Below are positions 1 to 12,370 of a stretch of DNA of 64,000 bases, one piece after another. This DNA comes from Brachionus manjavacas (Eukaryota > Rotifera > Eurotatoria > Ploima > Brachionidae). The position numbers and the translations under genes were made by a program. Each line of letters starts with the position of its first letter. Within the stretch, counting starts at the first letter, position 1. The notes below the pieces were generated by a model. It did no database searches. It was not told where the DNA came from and was given only the letters and a program-made list of their open reading frames with translations. The stretch covers positions 1,302,001 through 1,366,000 of the forward strand of contig JAHQIY010000017.1 in NCBI GenBank assembly GCA_019054805.1, written 5' to 3'.

Positions 1-106
1 GATCGTGCTCTCTGACACCCATTAGACCTGGTAAACCGTATGCTGGACCCGGTGTGCTGTACATGGCCGAAATCGGACCTCTAGGCACTGTTGGCGTATA
101 AACCAT
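1..106 (-). CDS. ODF3/CIMAP-like sperm-tail protein, 5' exon (partial)
   Basis: The minus strand opens with an ATG at 106 and stays open to the window edge. The reading includes PRGPISAMYSTPGPAYGLPG. Outer dense fibre protein 3 (ODF3/CIMAP) and its relatives have the N-terminal pattern RGPI-A-YS-PGP-Y and further STPGP repeats, so the match is specific even though only about 35 residues are visible. Family members lie in or on ciliary and sperm-tail microtubules. The rest of the gene lies outside the window. Between 107 and 1156 there is only AT-rich intergenic sequence, which should hold its promoter. Confidence 0.75.
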   Translation of the reverse strand, partial: MVYTPTVPRGPISAMYSTPGPAYGLPGLMGVREHD

Positions 107-1156
107 CTTTTATGCTTGCTCACAATCTAAAACAAAATTTTGAATCGAAAATTTTGAGCTTAAAATAAAAAAGCTTTAAAACTAAATCTCTTTTGTGGTA
201 ACGAGAAAGTAAAAAATTGCTTAACAACAGAGCTCAATTAGCAAACTAATAGGTAACCTTTGAAAGTAGTTTTAGTAGTTTTAAAAATTAAAATATTTAT
301 TAATAAAATTTAATCGACTTTTTATCATATCTATTAATTAAATTAAAAATAAAAAAATTCTTATCTTAATATATTTTTTTTTAAAAAATTCTAATTTTTA
401 TTTTTTGATTTTATGTGATTTAATTCCTAAATTTATAAAATTGGAACTAAATTTATTAGGTGTTCAACAATCACGAACCTTCTAGAAAGCAACAGTTGCA
501 TAACATTTTTTAACATGTAAAACAAATCCCCTAATTAAATAGAATTTGATTAAATTTAATCTAAAAATAATTTTTTGGACTTTTGCTTTAAAACTTATTA
601 AAATTCTAAACCCGAAAATAAATTTATATTTTAAATTTGCCACTTTTGGTTGAAATTTATGGTTCTCTTGTTTTGTTCAGTTCGTTCTATGTTTTAGTGT
701 GTATGTGTTGACGTTGACGACTTGCCAAGCAACTTATTTAGTAAATTGTGCTAATACTTGGAAAATAATTCTTCTATTACCACCTTTAGTATACACAGTT
801 ACTTAATTTTTGGATCTAATAAGAAAGCAATTCAAAGCTCTATGTACAAGCACATTTGTTTCAAAATCTAGAAGGTCTTTTATTGCCAAGGTTTTCGAAA
901 ATCAGGTGTTTGAGAATTTAATTTATGCAATTACTTAGCAGCCAAACAAATCTTCTGGTTGCCGTGGCACTTTTGACAAAAAATTAAACAATTTAAATCC
1001 TCAAAGAATCGAGTTGGGAAAATTAGTTTTTCTAATTGTAATAATTTTTTCCTCTTGAAAATTAAACAAATCATATATTAAAATAAATACATTAAATATA
1101 ATAATTTATTGACTAAAAATTAATATTTGACAATTTGAAAAAAAATTCGAAAAAAG

Positions 1157-1531
1157 TCAATTTCTTGTCCTTTGAAGTTGAGCTCTATAGGTTTTATTTT
1201 TTTTTATTGAATTAAAATCTTGGTAAACAGTAACAATGCCAAAAAAACTAACTTTTTTTTTTGGGTGCTGTTTTTCACATTTAATGTTACACTCAAAAAT
1301 TGACTCATTTGAGACCGACATTGCCTTTTTGGGTTTAGGCGGAAGTTTAGAAGAAACTTGGACTATTTTTAAATCGTTTTTATTTTCTTGGCGCATTCGT
1401 AATTTTGAATTTTCTTGTATATTTTGTGTTTTCAAGATGAAATGTTGGACCGAAGATACTTTTGGATTCACTAACTTTTCAGCTTTTGATGATTTTTGGA
1501 ACATTTTTAAATCAGAAGTTTTAATCTCCAT
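1157..1531 (-). CDS. Small basic protein with a PP1-docking-like motif
   Basis: Single-exon ORF of 124 residues starting MEIKTSDLKM. It is Lys-rich and has no signal peptide or membrane segment. Near residues 90-103 it reads KKKVSFFGIVTVYQDF. KVSF fits the RVxF docking motif for protein phosphatase 1, and the KKVxFxxxVTVY arrangement resembles the PP1-binding core of PPP1R15/GADD34-type regulators. No other domain is recognisable. The reverse frame is also open for about 100 codons, so coding status rests on the motif and length. It could be a chance ORF or the last exon of a larger gene. Confidence 0.4.
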   Translation of the reverse strand: MEIKTSDLKMFQKSSKAEKLVNPKVSSVQHFILKTQNIQENSKLRMRQENKNDLKIVQVSSKLPPKPKKAMSVSNESIFECNIKCEKQHPKKKVSFFGIVTVYQDFNSIKKNKTYRAQLQRTRN

Positions 1532-2730
1532 TATTTGACTACTTTATGAAATTTAATACTTATTTATTTTTTATTTAATTGATGAAATATGATTTGCTTC
1601 ATTAGTTGTTTTTTATTTTATAGTAAAATTCCTATTTAAAAAAATTCGCAAATTTATTTCAATGAGAAAAGAAGAGATATGTTTTGATATCTCTTTTAAA
1701 AAACAATTTAGATATTTTGTCAATTTTTGTTTAGAATTTTACGAGGCGTACCAACTAAATTAATAAAGTAATAAAAAGCAATCAGCATTAAATTTAGTTC
1801 AATAAGTCGGTACAAGGATATCTTTATTTTTTAATATTTTAAAAATTTAAAAAACACTTAAATACAATATAATTATATTTCGATATAACATATATTTCGG
1901 GTTTTGTTTAATTTTTTTTTAATCATTCTACCTCTGATAATATTTTTTTTATTATTTTAGACTTATAATTCATAAATATTTTTCTAAATTAACACTCAAA
2001 GGATATTTTTGCTTCTTTTATCTCTTAATTATTTTTGTAAGTTGTTTTTTTAGACTTTTAAAACAAATTGTAATATTTTTTTGTTTCATTAAATTAAAAT
2101 AATCCTTAACTGAATTTTATTATTTTTCTATGAAAAATAATTAATCAACCAAATTTTTGTTAAAAAACAGCGCAGCTTTTAATGAAATTTCAAAATTAGT
2201 ATGTTTTAGGAATAATTTTGGACCAAAAGTTCTTATATTCAAGTGTTTACCCTCGGATTTTTAAAATATTTTTCAAATCAAGAGCTAATGAATACAAGTT
2301 TGGATAGGCTTTTTTCTTAAATCAAGTTTTTTATTCAAATGCTTATGAATTTATATCCATTTTATTCATTTTTTAAAGAGGGTTAAAATTTGAAATTTCT
2401 TTAAAGTAAAATTTCCAAAAATTATCCTCGTTCAACAATAAATATTAAATTTAAATAATATTTTAAGCAAACAAATTCTAATTCAACTTTTTTTAGTTCA
2501 AAATTAAGTGGATTCTAATTATTATTTTATTTCAAATTAACCTTAATAAAATAACTTCAATTTTGTTAAATTTTTAAATTTGATATTTTTTAACGCTAAT
2601 ATTTTGAATTGTGTTTTCTTTTAATTCTAAATATTATTAAATATTTATAAATAAATGGACTCTTTCATCCCAGTTAAAGTTGATCTGACTTTAAGTTTCT
2701 TTTATTTAACTGAATGATAATTGACAAATT

Positions 2731-4444
2731 TTACATAATAGCACATGCCTCTGAAAAATCTTCATCGTCAAGTTTGGTCAAATGCGTTCCAATAGTCTTA
2801 TTTTTATTGCGATTAGCCTCGTTTATGTAAGATTTCTTAACAATTTTTTGTTTTTGGTTGACTTTAGTTTTAACAATCGAACCAGTTTTATAGGCCTTAT
2901 TTAAACTTTGGGTCTTGGTTTCATTTGACTTGCTAAAAACCCTTAGCAAATATTTCATGTTGGCATTTTTTTTATAACAAGTTGGCACCAAGACATATCT
3001 CCCAGGAGATAAATCAAATTTTCGATTCAATTCTCTCTTATAAACATATTCGCCTGAATTGCCAAAAAATTTCAAGTTTGAATCAGTTAAAACTGGATCA
3101 TTATTCAACAGAGTATAAATGTGAAATCCTAACGCCTCTCTAGAACCTTTAAGTTTGCCAATTTTTTCCCGAATCCTCAGTGTATCTGTTTGCATTAGAG
3201 AAATTACCACTGAGTCAGTTTGACTACAGTTAATCAAATACTTTGGATTTGAGAAAAAGCTTTCTTTTCCTGAATTAATAGAGCCGCCAGCACTCAATCC
3301 AGCTTTCCATTCACCTTTGAACTGTTCACAGTGCCATTCTTTGCATTCAGGTTCATTTATAAAAGGATTATTGTGCACAAAATCTAGATTATTAAAAAAC
3401 TTTAAAAAATCTTCAAACGAAATATAAAATTGTCCATTATTATTGACAGATATCAAATTGAGTTTGTTCTTAATATTTTCTGGCACATCATTCCATTCTT
3501 GTGAGTTCCAAGCCCATCTACCAGTCCAAGATATTTCATGACCCCATGGATTCCTCAATCTTGTTTTAAATTTTAATAGAAAAAATTTAAAAAAATCTAA
3601 ATCTACTTTATCAGACGAGTTTTTGATTTATTAGATAAACTTTCAAACTCAACAGCATCCAAAACAGCGTAAGTATGACCAGTTCTTAGTTTATTTTCTA
3701 AAATAAGTTCTGATTTTTCATCTTTAGGAAGATCAATGGCACATCCAGCCATTGATTTGCAATCAAGAAATTTAACAGCATCAATCCATAATTGATCCTG
3801 GTCTAATATAGTTTTTAAATTAAAATTTTGATGAAGTCCACCTGTCAGGTCAGTAAGAGAATCATTTATTTCACCACTTATCAGATTAAAATAGCATCTA
3901 TTTAATTTTGCATATGCCTTTTCCAACAGGGGTCCATACATTTCATTTGGGTGTTTTAAATTTCGACAAAAAACAAGTTTGTCATTTTTCACTGGAAGTC
4001 GATCATCGACCACTACTTGAACCCATTCACCGAAATGCCAAAACTGAAACATGAATATGGCAGCATAATTTGTAGTGAAATTTTGTTCTTTTGGGACTAT
4101 TCTGTTAAAAAAGTCTTGGCTAGTTGAAATTTCTGTAATACCGGAAATTAGCCAGCTTAAAAAAATTAAAGTTATTTTAAAAATTTTGTTTGTTTTATTT
4201 GTTAATACCAGTCACCAAGCTCGCCTTGATTTATAAACCAAGATGGATTTTCTTCAACTAGAAAAATTGGATCTGAGAAAAGTACGAATGGACGCTTCCA
4301 GCTGTAGCCATCACCATCGTTTGTTTTGTTTGAAATTGAAAACTTGTTTGCCGGAAATGTGTTATCTTCGAATAAAATTTTATTCTGCAAACAATTTTTT
4401 TTTAATTCATTATAATTTTGATTAAGGAATAATTTTGCTGTCAT
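2731..4444 (-). CDS. Calpain-family cysteine protease (atypical, no EF-hand domain)
   Basis: Three exons: 4444-4209, 4155-3607 and 3559-2731, joined at GT/AG sites, giving about 537 residues. Calpains are intracellular Ca2+-regulated cysteine proteases. The N-terminus has the family landmarks WKRP and NQGELGD. The first splice rebuilds GDCW with catalytic Cys79. RTGHTYAV supplies His239, and the second splice rebuilds RLIKLRNPWG with Asn265, so the triad is complete. The region after about residue 400 corresponds to the C2-like domain. It ends in a Lys-rich tail (about 450-530) rather than a penta-EF-hand domain, so it is an atypical calpain. The N-terminal anchor before Cys79 is shorter than in classical calpains (Cys near 105). 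Intergenic DNA on both sides (1532-2730, 4445-6046) is AT-rich with no other gene seen. Confidence 0.9.
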
Positions 4445-5492
4445 TTCTAAAATTTAAAAATAATTTAAATTCTTCTTAATTCGTTTTTGTTTCTATTTCC
4501 ATAGTAATAATGTAACAAATATACATGTAAAATCATTAAAATAAAAAGATAATATTTTTTAATTACTAACTAATTATCTAAATTTTTATCTATTTTTATT
4601 CGTTTGCTCACAAATATATGAATTTTTTGATAAAATTACTTGTTCTAAAATTTCGAATTTTTAAAAAGTTATGAGTTTTTTCCGCTTTTGGAGACGGTGA
4701 AGTTGACAGCAATTTTTTAAAAGTAAAGAATTCGTGAAAACTGAAATCGTGAATTCATTAAAAATTCATAGCTTAATTAAAAAAATAAATTTTAAAATTA
4801 GAATAATTAATTGCATAAGTAAAAATATTTTACACCATTAATAATATAAAGAGTATCTAAAAAAGTTAATTTGTCATACTTATTTATTTATTAATGTATC
4901 TAAAATTATTTATTCTAAATATTTTGAATATGTTTTGTGTTCTGTTAAGTATATTAATGTTTAAAAGAATCTAAAAATAAAAATTAAACAATTATCAGAA
5001 AATTTAAATTGAATTTTAAATAAATAAGTTAATTTTTTGTTGCACTTTATGTTGATCGAAAAAATTAAAGAATTAAGTTAATAAATTTTGAATAAACTTG
5101 TTTAATGTATATTTTTATTTTTTGGATTCAATAAGCATTCTTTAGAATAAAATTTTTTTCTGTTTAATAAAAAATAGCTTTTAAAGATACATTCAATTCA
5201 ATATTAAGATCCAAATGAGATTACTAATGCATTCTCAAAGAGTAAAAATATATTTTATGGATTCTTTTTTATTTAATCGAATCTAATTAGAGAAAAATAA
5301 TAAAAAAAACAGAAAATAATATAATATAATATAAGTTACAACAAGCTAGCAAGCTAGACTTGCGAAGATGGGAAACAGTAGGATCCCATCTATGGTAACT
5401 GTGGTAAAAATAATAAAAACTCAATTTTTTATTTTTAAAACCATAAAATTAGTTCTGTAAAATTATTAGATAGCTGATTTAGCTCCTAATAA

Positions 5493-5595
5493 AAAAGCAG
5501 AAACTAGATAAAAAATATGCAAAAATTACATGGATTCTATTTTATTTTTTAAAATAATGCAATTTTTGCATATTTTTTATCTAGTTTCTGCTTTT
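5493..5595. repeat. Perfect 35-bp inverted repeat with 33-nt loop
   Basis: Arm 1 is 5493-5527 and arm 2 is 5561-5595. They are exact reverse complements over 35 nt (arm 2 begins AATTTTTGCATATTTTTTAT) and the loop is AT-rich. It lies between the calpain and the secreted acidic protein gene. It could be a young foldback element or a hairpin RNA precursor. Confidence 0.9.
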
Positions 5596-6046
5596 AAAAA
5601 CATAAATGCTTTATTAACTAATGTAGATCTACGATGATTAACCATTTTTGATTCAACAAAACTTTTATTGGATTGAATTGTGGTCTGGGTTTACCAAAAA
5701 AAAAAAAAAAATTTTCTTTTTATAGTCTCTTCAGCTTCGATTTATATTCACTTGATAACTAATTTAAAATTCTTTTTATTTTAAAAAACATATAAAAGTT
5801 GATCGATTATTGAGCATAAAATCTATCATATTTTTAGTAAAGAAAAATAGAAAAAAATTTTTTATCAATTGACTGAAAATTAGCAAATTAGTCAAGCATT
5901 CTCTACACAGTCCGGGTATTTTTTTAATTTAAATAAAAAAAAATTTTATTTTGTTTTTCAGGGTTGAAAAAATTCCTAAAGCTATAGAATTTTTTTATTA
6001 AAAAACGTTAACAACTAAAAAATAACAAAAAACAATAAAATCAGAC

Positions 6047-7189
6047 TCAATAATGATGATAGTCAACATTGTACTCATAGTGCATTGGGTGGGTACCTTG
6101 GTAGTAATCAACCATCAGTTCAGAGTTTGGAGCTGAGTATTCTTCGTATTCGGAGTCCTGAAAGTTAAAAACAGAAGGCCTCCAAGCATTTAAAACAACT
6201 TCATTTTCCACTGGAGCTTCCTCAGAAACCTCAGTGGTTTCTAAAGTATCTTGTTCGGTATTGTCGCTTTCAAAATTCTCCTCTGTTTCTTCAAGTTCAT
6301 TTTCCGATTCGGTCTGGTCATCCAAAATATCTTCAACTGAAATATTTTCAGCTTCAAGCGATTCATTTAGTGAACTATTGGTGCTAAGAGGAACTGTTGT
6401 TGTTACTGGCACCACCGTGGTTTCACCAGTTGAATTAGTTTCATTTTGGGACTTGTTCTTAGTTGCATTCACTCGGCCTGATACCAATTCGGTCAATTTT
6501 TCTGACAGCATCTCCACTTTTTCACTAAACAAATTCATTTTGCTTTCCAACTCGGTCTTTTCTTGTCTCACCTGAGAAAACAAATCACCTTCCATTGACT
6601 TCAGCTTGGATTCTAAATTTTTCAGAATCAATACATTCAAAGCATTCAGCAATTTTTGTGCTTCATTCATTTTGGTCTCAATGCTGTGGAAAGACAAGTC
6701 TACTCGGTTGTTGACCATTAGTTCAACGCTTTTGAGAATATTTTCCAAATGCTGTTCGGCCAACGATGTCTTTTTCTGGATGTAAGTTTGGGCGCCGATG
6801 GTTTCTGTCCTTAAGTTAGAAATGGCTGTTTCGTACATTAGCTTGAGATCGTTTAATTTTTGTTCAAAGTTTTCGGCACTAACTTCCGCTACGGGAGTAC
6901 TAAGTTGTTCATACGAGTCTTCTTGTTCATCTTCATTCTCTTCTTGGTCATCCTCGTCTTGGAAAAAGCTTTTCTGATTGCCGGTGAGGCCCAATCTGAG
7001 TGGAATAGGAATCACATCCAAAGGATTTACTTCACTTGCGCTCACCAATGCATCCGATCCACGCAGGAGACTTAGCATGTCACGTTTTTCCCTGTGGTTA
7101 GCATTTTTTAAAACAAAGCCATTTGTACCAAGCAAAAGTGATAGTGCTTGGCTCAATAGTAAAAATTTAGCAATATTTGTTCGAATCAT
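6047..7189 (-). CDS. Secreted acidic coiled-coil protein, family not recognised
   Basis: Intronless ORF of 380 residues. A hydrophobic signal peptide (about 1-25, FLLLSQALSLLLG) is followed by a dibasic site in NHREKRDM that fits propeptide cleavage. Residues 75-100 are an acidic run (DEDDQEENEDEQEDS). Residues about 105-240 have heptad-like Leu spacing typical of a coiled coil. Residues 250-330 are Thr/Ser/Glu-rich. The C-terminus is Tyr/His-rich and ends VDYHHY. Several NxS/T sequons (NKS, NETNST, NSS, NES, NIS) suit an extracellular glycoprotein. I recognise no family. A structural, matrix or gland product is possible but unproven. Confidence 0.7.
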   Translation of the reverse strand: MIRTNIAKFLLLSQALSLLLGTNGFVLKNANHREKRDMLSLLRGSDALVSASEVNPLDVIPIPLRLGLTGNQKSFFQDEDDQEENEDEQEDSYEQLSTPVAEVSAENFEQKLNDLKLMYETAISNLRTETIGAQTYIQKKTSLAEQHLENILKSVELMVNNRVDLSFHSIETKMNEAQKLLNALNVLILKNLESKLKSMEGDLFSQVRQEKTELESKMNLFSEKVEMLSEKLTELVSGRVNATKNKSQNETNSTGETTVVPVTTTVPLSTNSSLNESLEAENISVEDILDDQTESENELEETEENFESDNTEQDTLETTEVSEEAPVENEVVLNAWRPSVFNFQDSEYEEYSAPNSELMVDYYQGTHPMHYEYNVDYHHY

Positions 7190-9940
7190 TTTAAATTCTT
7201 TGAAAATTTAAAAGGCTTAAATAAAGTAAATGAATGCTAATAGTTTAAGCTTTAAAGTAAAATGCTTTTTTTTGGCTTGCTAGAGACCTTGTTTTTCAAA
7301 TGTTATACAACTACAGATATAGCTTTGGTTTTTGATCAAAGAAAAACAAAGAGTATCTTATTTGTTTGAATGCAGAGCTTGTTTATAGATTTTTAGATCG
7401 CTTCAAGCTTTGACCTAAGATCCGCTCTTTTTAATAATTAATGATAAAAGTTAAATTGTATTTTATTTTTTTATCGGCAAAATTTAAAAGTTTTATTAAA
7501 TATCTAATTAAAATAAAAATTTTAAAAAATGTGAATTTAATTTTATTTTTTAAATTTAGCACTCTACATGTATTGTTAAATTTGAGTGTTTGAAAATGAA
7601 AAATTTACTTTTTTTGTTCAATTGAATTGTTAAATTATTATATCAAAGTTTAAGTTAATTTAAGTTCTAAATATCGAAAAGTCTTCGATTTAGCATAATT
7701 TCTGATAAGAAAATTTTCAATTTAATTTAAATGCTTGATCTAGAATTGATAAAGTTTATGTTTGGTTTTTTTTAAATGTTTTGATTTTATTTTCAACATT
7801 TTTGGACATCTTATCTCAGTGCACGGTTCCCAAAAAACTGCATCTTTGATCATTATTTCGAAAACTAATGATGTTATTAAATATTATCCAAATTTCAAAT
7901 TATTTTAAACTAAATTATCTCTTCATCTTCTCTCTTCCAGTGTAGTTTTACAAGCTTTTTAGAAAAAAATTGCTAGAACAAATTATTATTTCTATTGATT
8001 AAGTAAGTAATCACTCTTGTATTTCAATTCATCTATTTTAATATTTTTTTGCTATATTGTATTCGTTTTAATTTTCATTAAATTTTACTTTAATATTTAA
8101 CTTTATTTTATGAAGTTAAGATTTATTTAAAGTAACTTTAGCTTGTCAAAAGTTTAAAAAAATTTCAAATAAATGGTTTAAAATTTTTATCTGATTTATT
8201 TAGTTGACATTTAAAACGGAAGCAAAATTAATGTTTTAGTTTTTGAAAAATTACTTTAAAAATTATCAACACAGAAAGAGAAGCTCTTTATCAAGTGATA
8301 GAGGCTATTGCAAATGTCTTAAGGGACTGATTAACACTTCATTTATTTAAATTCATTAAAAATGATTAATTTTAAAAAAAGTTAATAAATTACATTGTTA
8401 ATTTACGAAAATAATAGAAAAGTTAAAATTTTTGTATAGGCCAAAAACGAAAAAGAGGTCATCGAGCAAAAACAAGGCCTGTATTACAACATCAAACAAA
8501 TGAATATCTTCGGAAGATTTGAACTTTAAAATGAATCAAGATACAATTATACTAGAGACAAAACTATGTAATGTTAAAATACAATACATTTAACAATACA
8601 AAAAGTAAAATTGCAAAGTAAAATTTTAAAAAGAAATTTGACCAAAAATTTTACTTTACCTTCATATTATGCATTTTATAAATCTTTATTAAAAAAAGAA
8701 AAATTTAATTCTTCTAAAAAATCTCAAAAAATGGTTCTATTTCGGCCTTTTAATATTTTATTTTTTTAAATTTTGTACGTAAATTTACGCAAAATATCGG
8801 AAAATTTTAAAAAAATTAGTACAAAATAAGTACAATATAGAAAAAAATGTAAGAGTCAAAATGTTTAATTTTTTGGTTTTGAATTACAAAATGTATCTCC
8901 TGTTGAAATAACATTGAAAAAGAGTGATGTTTCAAATATTTTTTTCAGTTTCGCATTAAAAAATAATTTTGAGTTTATTTTGCAAGCTTTTTCATATTTA
9001 AATTAAAATTTTTTTGAAACTACCAAATGTATTTGTAAATATTAAAACTCGAGAAGTCTTTAAAACTTCTATTTGATTAAAATGAAAAAAGGTTGCTTTT
9101 TAATCTTTTATTGTAAAATTTCATGTTATTATGAAAATAATATTAATTGATTCCAACAAAAAATTCGGCATCTAAAGATAAAATTAGTGAAAAACATTAT
9201 AAAATTTTTGCTTGATCTAAATAACTTCTCAGGTATTTATGTTAGTATTTTATTAATGCTGTTTAGTAAATGTTTTCACTAATTTGATATTATGGACAAA
9301 TAAATCCAAACCAACTCTTGGTATATTCAACAAATACCTTCTTACCCATGTTTAAATATTCTTAACTTACACCAAATGCTCTAAAGGTGTGATTTTAAAC
9401 TTAAGTCCGCATTAAAATATGATGCAGCATTGAAGCTAGAAATTTTTTTGAAAAATAAAAATTATTTTGAATTTTAGATTTGATCCAGCGCTATCAATTG
9501 AATTAAAATATAGAATGTGTAATTCTTTTAAAAGAAATCAAAAACAAAATAAGACAAAAAAATTCTTTGAAAATTTTTTTTGTCCCCAAGATTTAAGCTT
9601 TAAATAAAAGTTTTACAAAACTGGGAATTAGACTTTTAATTTTTTTTAATTTTAAGTATATTTTTTAAATAGAAAAAAATATAAGACCATATTTTAGAGT
9701 GATATTTACTCAAAATATTATATAAATTTAAATAATGATTTGCTTATTAAATATGATACCAATAAACTTAATAAAATCTATTAAAATCTTAAACGCTTAC
9801 TATAAAAAACTTTAATTTTTAAATCCACTGTTTCCGTGACAACTCTTTATATTATGCATTAATAATAACAATTAACCAACTTTCTTATTTATTGATATTC
9901 AGAAGGTTTATAATATTTGTTTTAAGACTATTTTTTAAAA
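7190..9940. other. AT-rich intergenic stretch with one weak exon candidate
   Basis: No confident gene. A strong splice donor (GTAAGTAA) lies near 8003. Two possible coding pieces, 8275-8315 and 8440-8529 (+), would join in frame and end in a stop, but no start exon was found. The rest is low-complexity A/T. Confidence 0.4.
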
Positions 9941-10960
9941 ATGAATAAAACAAGATTTAACGAGGCTACCAAAGACCCCGACGATTTGATACAAAAATTA
10001 GATGACAAAAACAAGGAAGACTTTGGATACTATCTCTTAAGATCAAACTATAAAGTAAAAATCTAAACAAAAATAGAAAAAGCATTAATGCTTTGAATAC
10101 TTTGATTGCAGAGGGTCAAACCTCATAGCAAGTATACCCAGGAAGGCGCCCGACCAAGAAGTCCTAATGTTCCTTATTCTAATTTAAGAGAAGAAATATT
10201 ACCAAACATTCCGAGAGTAAAAATTTATTTTTTTTAATAAAATTTTTTTAACAATATTTAATTAAGCACAGTGAGTCGATGTTCAGACAAACAACCAGAG
10301 CAGCACCAACAGGGGAAGAGAAGCCAGCAGATGAGAGAATCTTTATTCAAAGATGTAGCGATACTTGTAACCAACACTTAATTAGAGGAATGAGTGCATC
10401 TCAGCCATATTGCTACATTACCAAAGATCCATATAGTAAATTATTATTACCTCCAGAGTATACTAAAAGCAAATATGGTGCATATCCTACTTGGGGTCCA
10501 GATGAGCCAGGTTGGTTCAGTTAATAAAATAAAATTCAATTCCAAAATTTAAAGATCGAATTTTTAAGGATTTAGAACTCGATCACATTTTGTAGCTGAG
10601 CCTGCTGAAAAGTTTGTAAATATTGACATGTACAAACGGCCTTTGACCAACCAGTCTGGTCAAATAATATTCGACTATGGAAGACCAAACAATGGCTATT
10701 ATTTACAGAGGCACCAATGTGAGTTACATTTTTCAATAAAATTTTGAATGTAAAATTTTTACTTTTAAGATGACAACACTTGGTTCAATAGTTCACTAAA
10801 ACTGAATCAAACTGACATTTTGAAAAATATTAGACCAAAGACAAAGGCAGAATATAGATCATTAGATGAAATAAATAAGTCTGTGGTCAGATCAAAGACG
10901 GCTGAATGGCCACATCGAAGCGAGTATACAGGAAAATTTGCTCTTGAAGAAAAATGCTGA
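9941..10960 (+). CDS. Five-exon protein, possibly an axonemal microtubule-inner protein
   Basis: Exons 9941-10054, 10112-10216, 10276-10510, 10569-10718 and 10770-10960 splice in frame to about 264 residues starting MNKTRFNEATKDPDD. The third acceptor must be the AG at 10274-10275, because the upstream CACAG would give an immediate stop. The protein is polar and lacks a signal peptide, membrane segment or repeat. It is rich in Tyr, Pro and Trp turns such as YGAYPTWGPDEPGF, DYGRPNNGYY, YDNTWF and TAEWPHRSEY. These short aromatic-proline stretches, and the loose extended look, resemble sperm and ciliary microtubule inner proteins, but I cannot name a family. The gene model is well supported by four phase-consistent introns; the role is inference. 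Confidence 0.75.
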
Positions 10961-11117
10961 ACCATTAATTTTATTATACTGAAAAAAATTTCTTTTTAGC
11001 TTTATTAAGGAAATTTTTATAAAAAAATTCAAAAAAGTTTTTATTTTATTTAAAGATTTGTCACCGTTTATTTATTCTTTATCCTTTGTATTTCTAAAAT
11101 TCCGTGATTTTTATCGG

Positions 11118-11378
11118 TTTTGTGAAATTCAGTACAATATGATAAAAAGAACATAAAAAAGTTAAAAAAAATTAAATAAGCTTAAATTAGCTCTGTGAAT
11201 GCAATATAGTGCAGCATTCAAAATTGCATCAAATATCAAGGTATGCTAAATTTGCAGTGTTTAGCAAAATGCAGAGTTTAAGTTGCATTCTCTGAACTAA
11301 TTTAAACTTTTAGATAAAATGTTATTCAATTTTTTCACATTTTTTTCTGTTCTTTTGTACTGAACTTCACAAAAACTT
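11118..11378. repeat. Degenerate foldback / MITE-like element
   Basis: The ends are imperfect reverse complements over about 100 nt. TTTTGTGAAATTCAGTAC on the left pairs with GTACTGAACTTCACAAAA on the right, and an inner pair runs AATTAGCTCTGTGAATGCAA versus TTGCATTCTCTGAACTAATT. No coding capacity is seen. It fits a non-autonomous DNA transposon relic downstream of the five-exon gene. Confidence 0.6.
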
Positions 11379-12315
11379 TATTCCTAGCAATTTGAATTTT
11401 AAAACCTTTAAATAGTCATTTAGACCATTTTCAAGTGCCCATATCTCGGCCCATGACCTAATGAGAAAATATTTCCAAAAATTTTAAAATAATTTAAAAT
11501 ATGGAGTCAATAGATTTATTAAAAATTTGGAAATCAGAGTTGACAGTTGAATTGTAAAATTTTGTTTTAAAATAAAATACTTGAAGAAATCAAAAGGTTT
11601 TCATGCTGGAGGCAAAAGAAGGTTGATGTTTTTCTAATATACAATAGACAAATTTGATGTAGATTTGCAATTCGTGTAATTACTCCAAAGGGAAATATTA
11701 GATTTTTTTATCGGAGCATATTTTTTTTTAATTTACGATTTTTAAAAATATTTAATAATGAAAAAAGGTTTTTTAATGATAGAAAAATATTTTTTTTTTT
11801 ACCAAAAAAGTCATATTTTGAATAAAATTATTTGGAAAAATAAAGCAAACAATAAAAACTTATTCAAACATTTTTTCAAAATTTTGTTTATTTTCAGAAT
11901 CTATAATAAAAAATTGGGTAATGGGTATTTTTAATATAAGGACAAGATTCGATTTTACTGGAATAGCGCGCATTTTTCAGATAAAAATTTCTTTTTTTTT
12001 TTGAAAATATACAAATACATTTTTTGATCTGTTATCAATCAAACCATAAATAAAATCTAGCATGTATTTTTATTAAATAATAAGGGTAATTAATGTTTTG
12101 TTTATCATTACGAGACTTTATGTATTTTTCTAGTTGAAAAAGCTGTAAAAAAGGAAACCTTATGAAACATTATAGAAAATAAAAAATAAAAAAAAATTAA
12201 AAATTAAAAGCTATAATTTAAGAAAAAGAAAACTTTCCATAAAACAAACCATAATTTGGTTATTTTTATTTAAACAAGTTGGAATTAAAAATTCCAATGT
12301 GATCGGTTCATTAAT

Positions 12316-12370
12316 TTTTGTGATCCTAGTATGGATTTATAAATGAAAGATCCATACTAGGATCACAAAA
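12316..12370. repeat. Perfect 21-bp palindrome arms, 13-nt loop
   Basis: Arm 12316-12336 reads TTTTGTGATCCTAGTATGG plus AT, and arm 12350-12370 is its exact reverse complement. The composition is less AT-rich than the surroundings, so chance is unlikely. The rest of 10961-13247 holds no gene that I can see. Confidence 0.85.
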
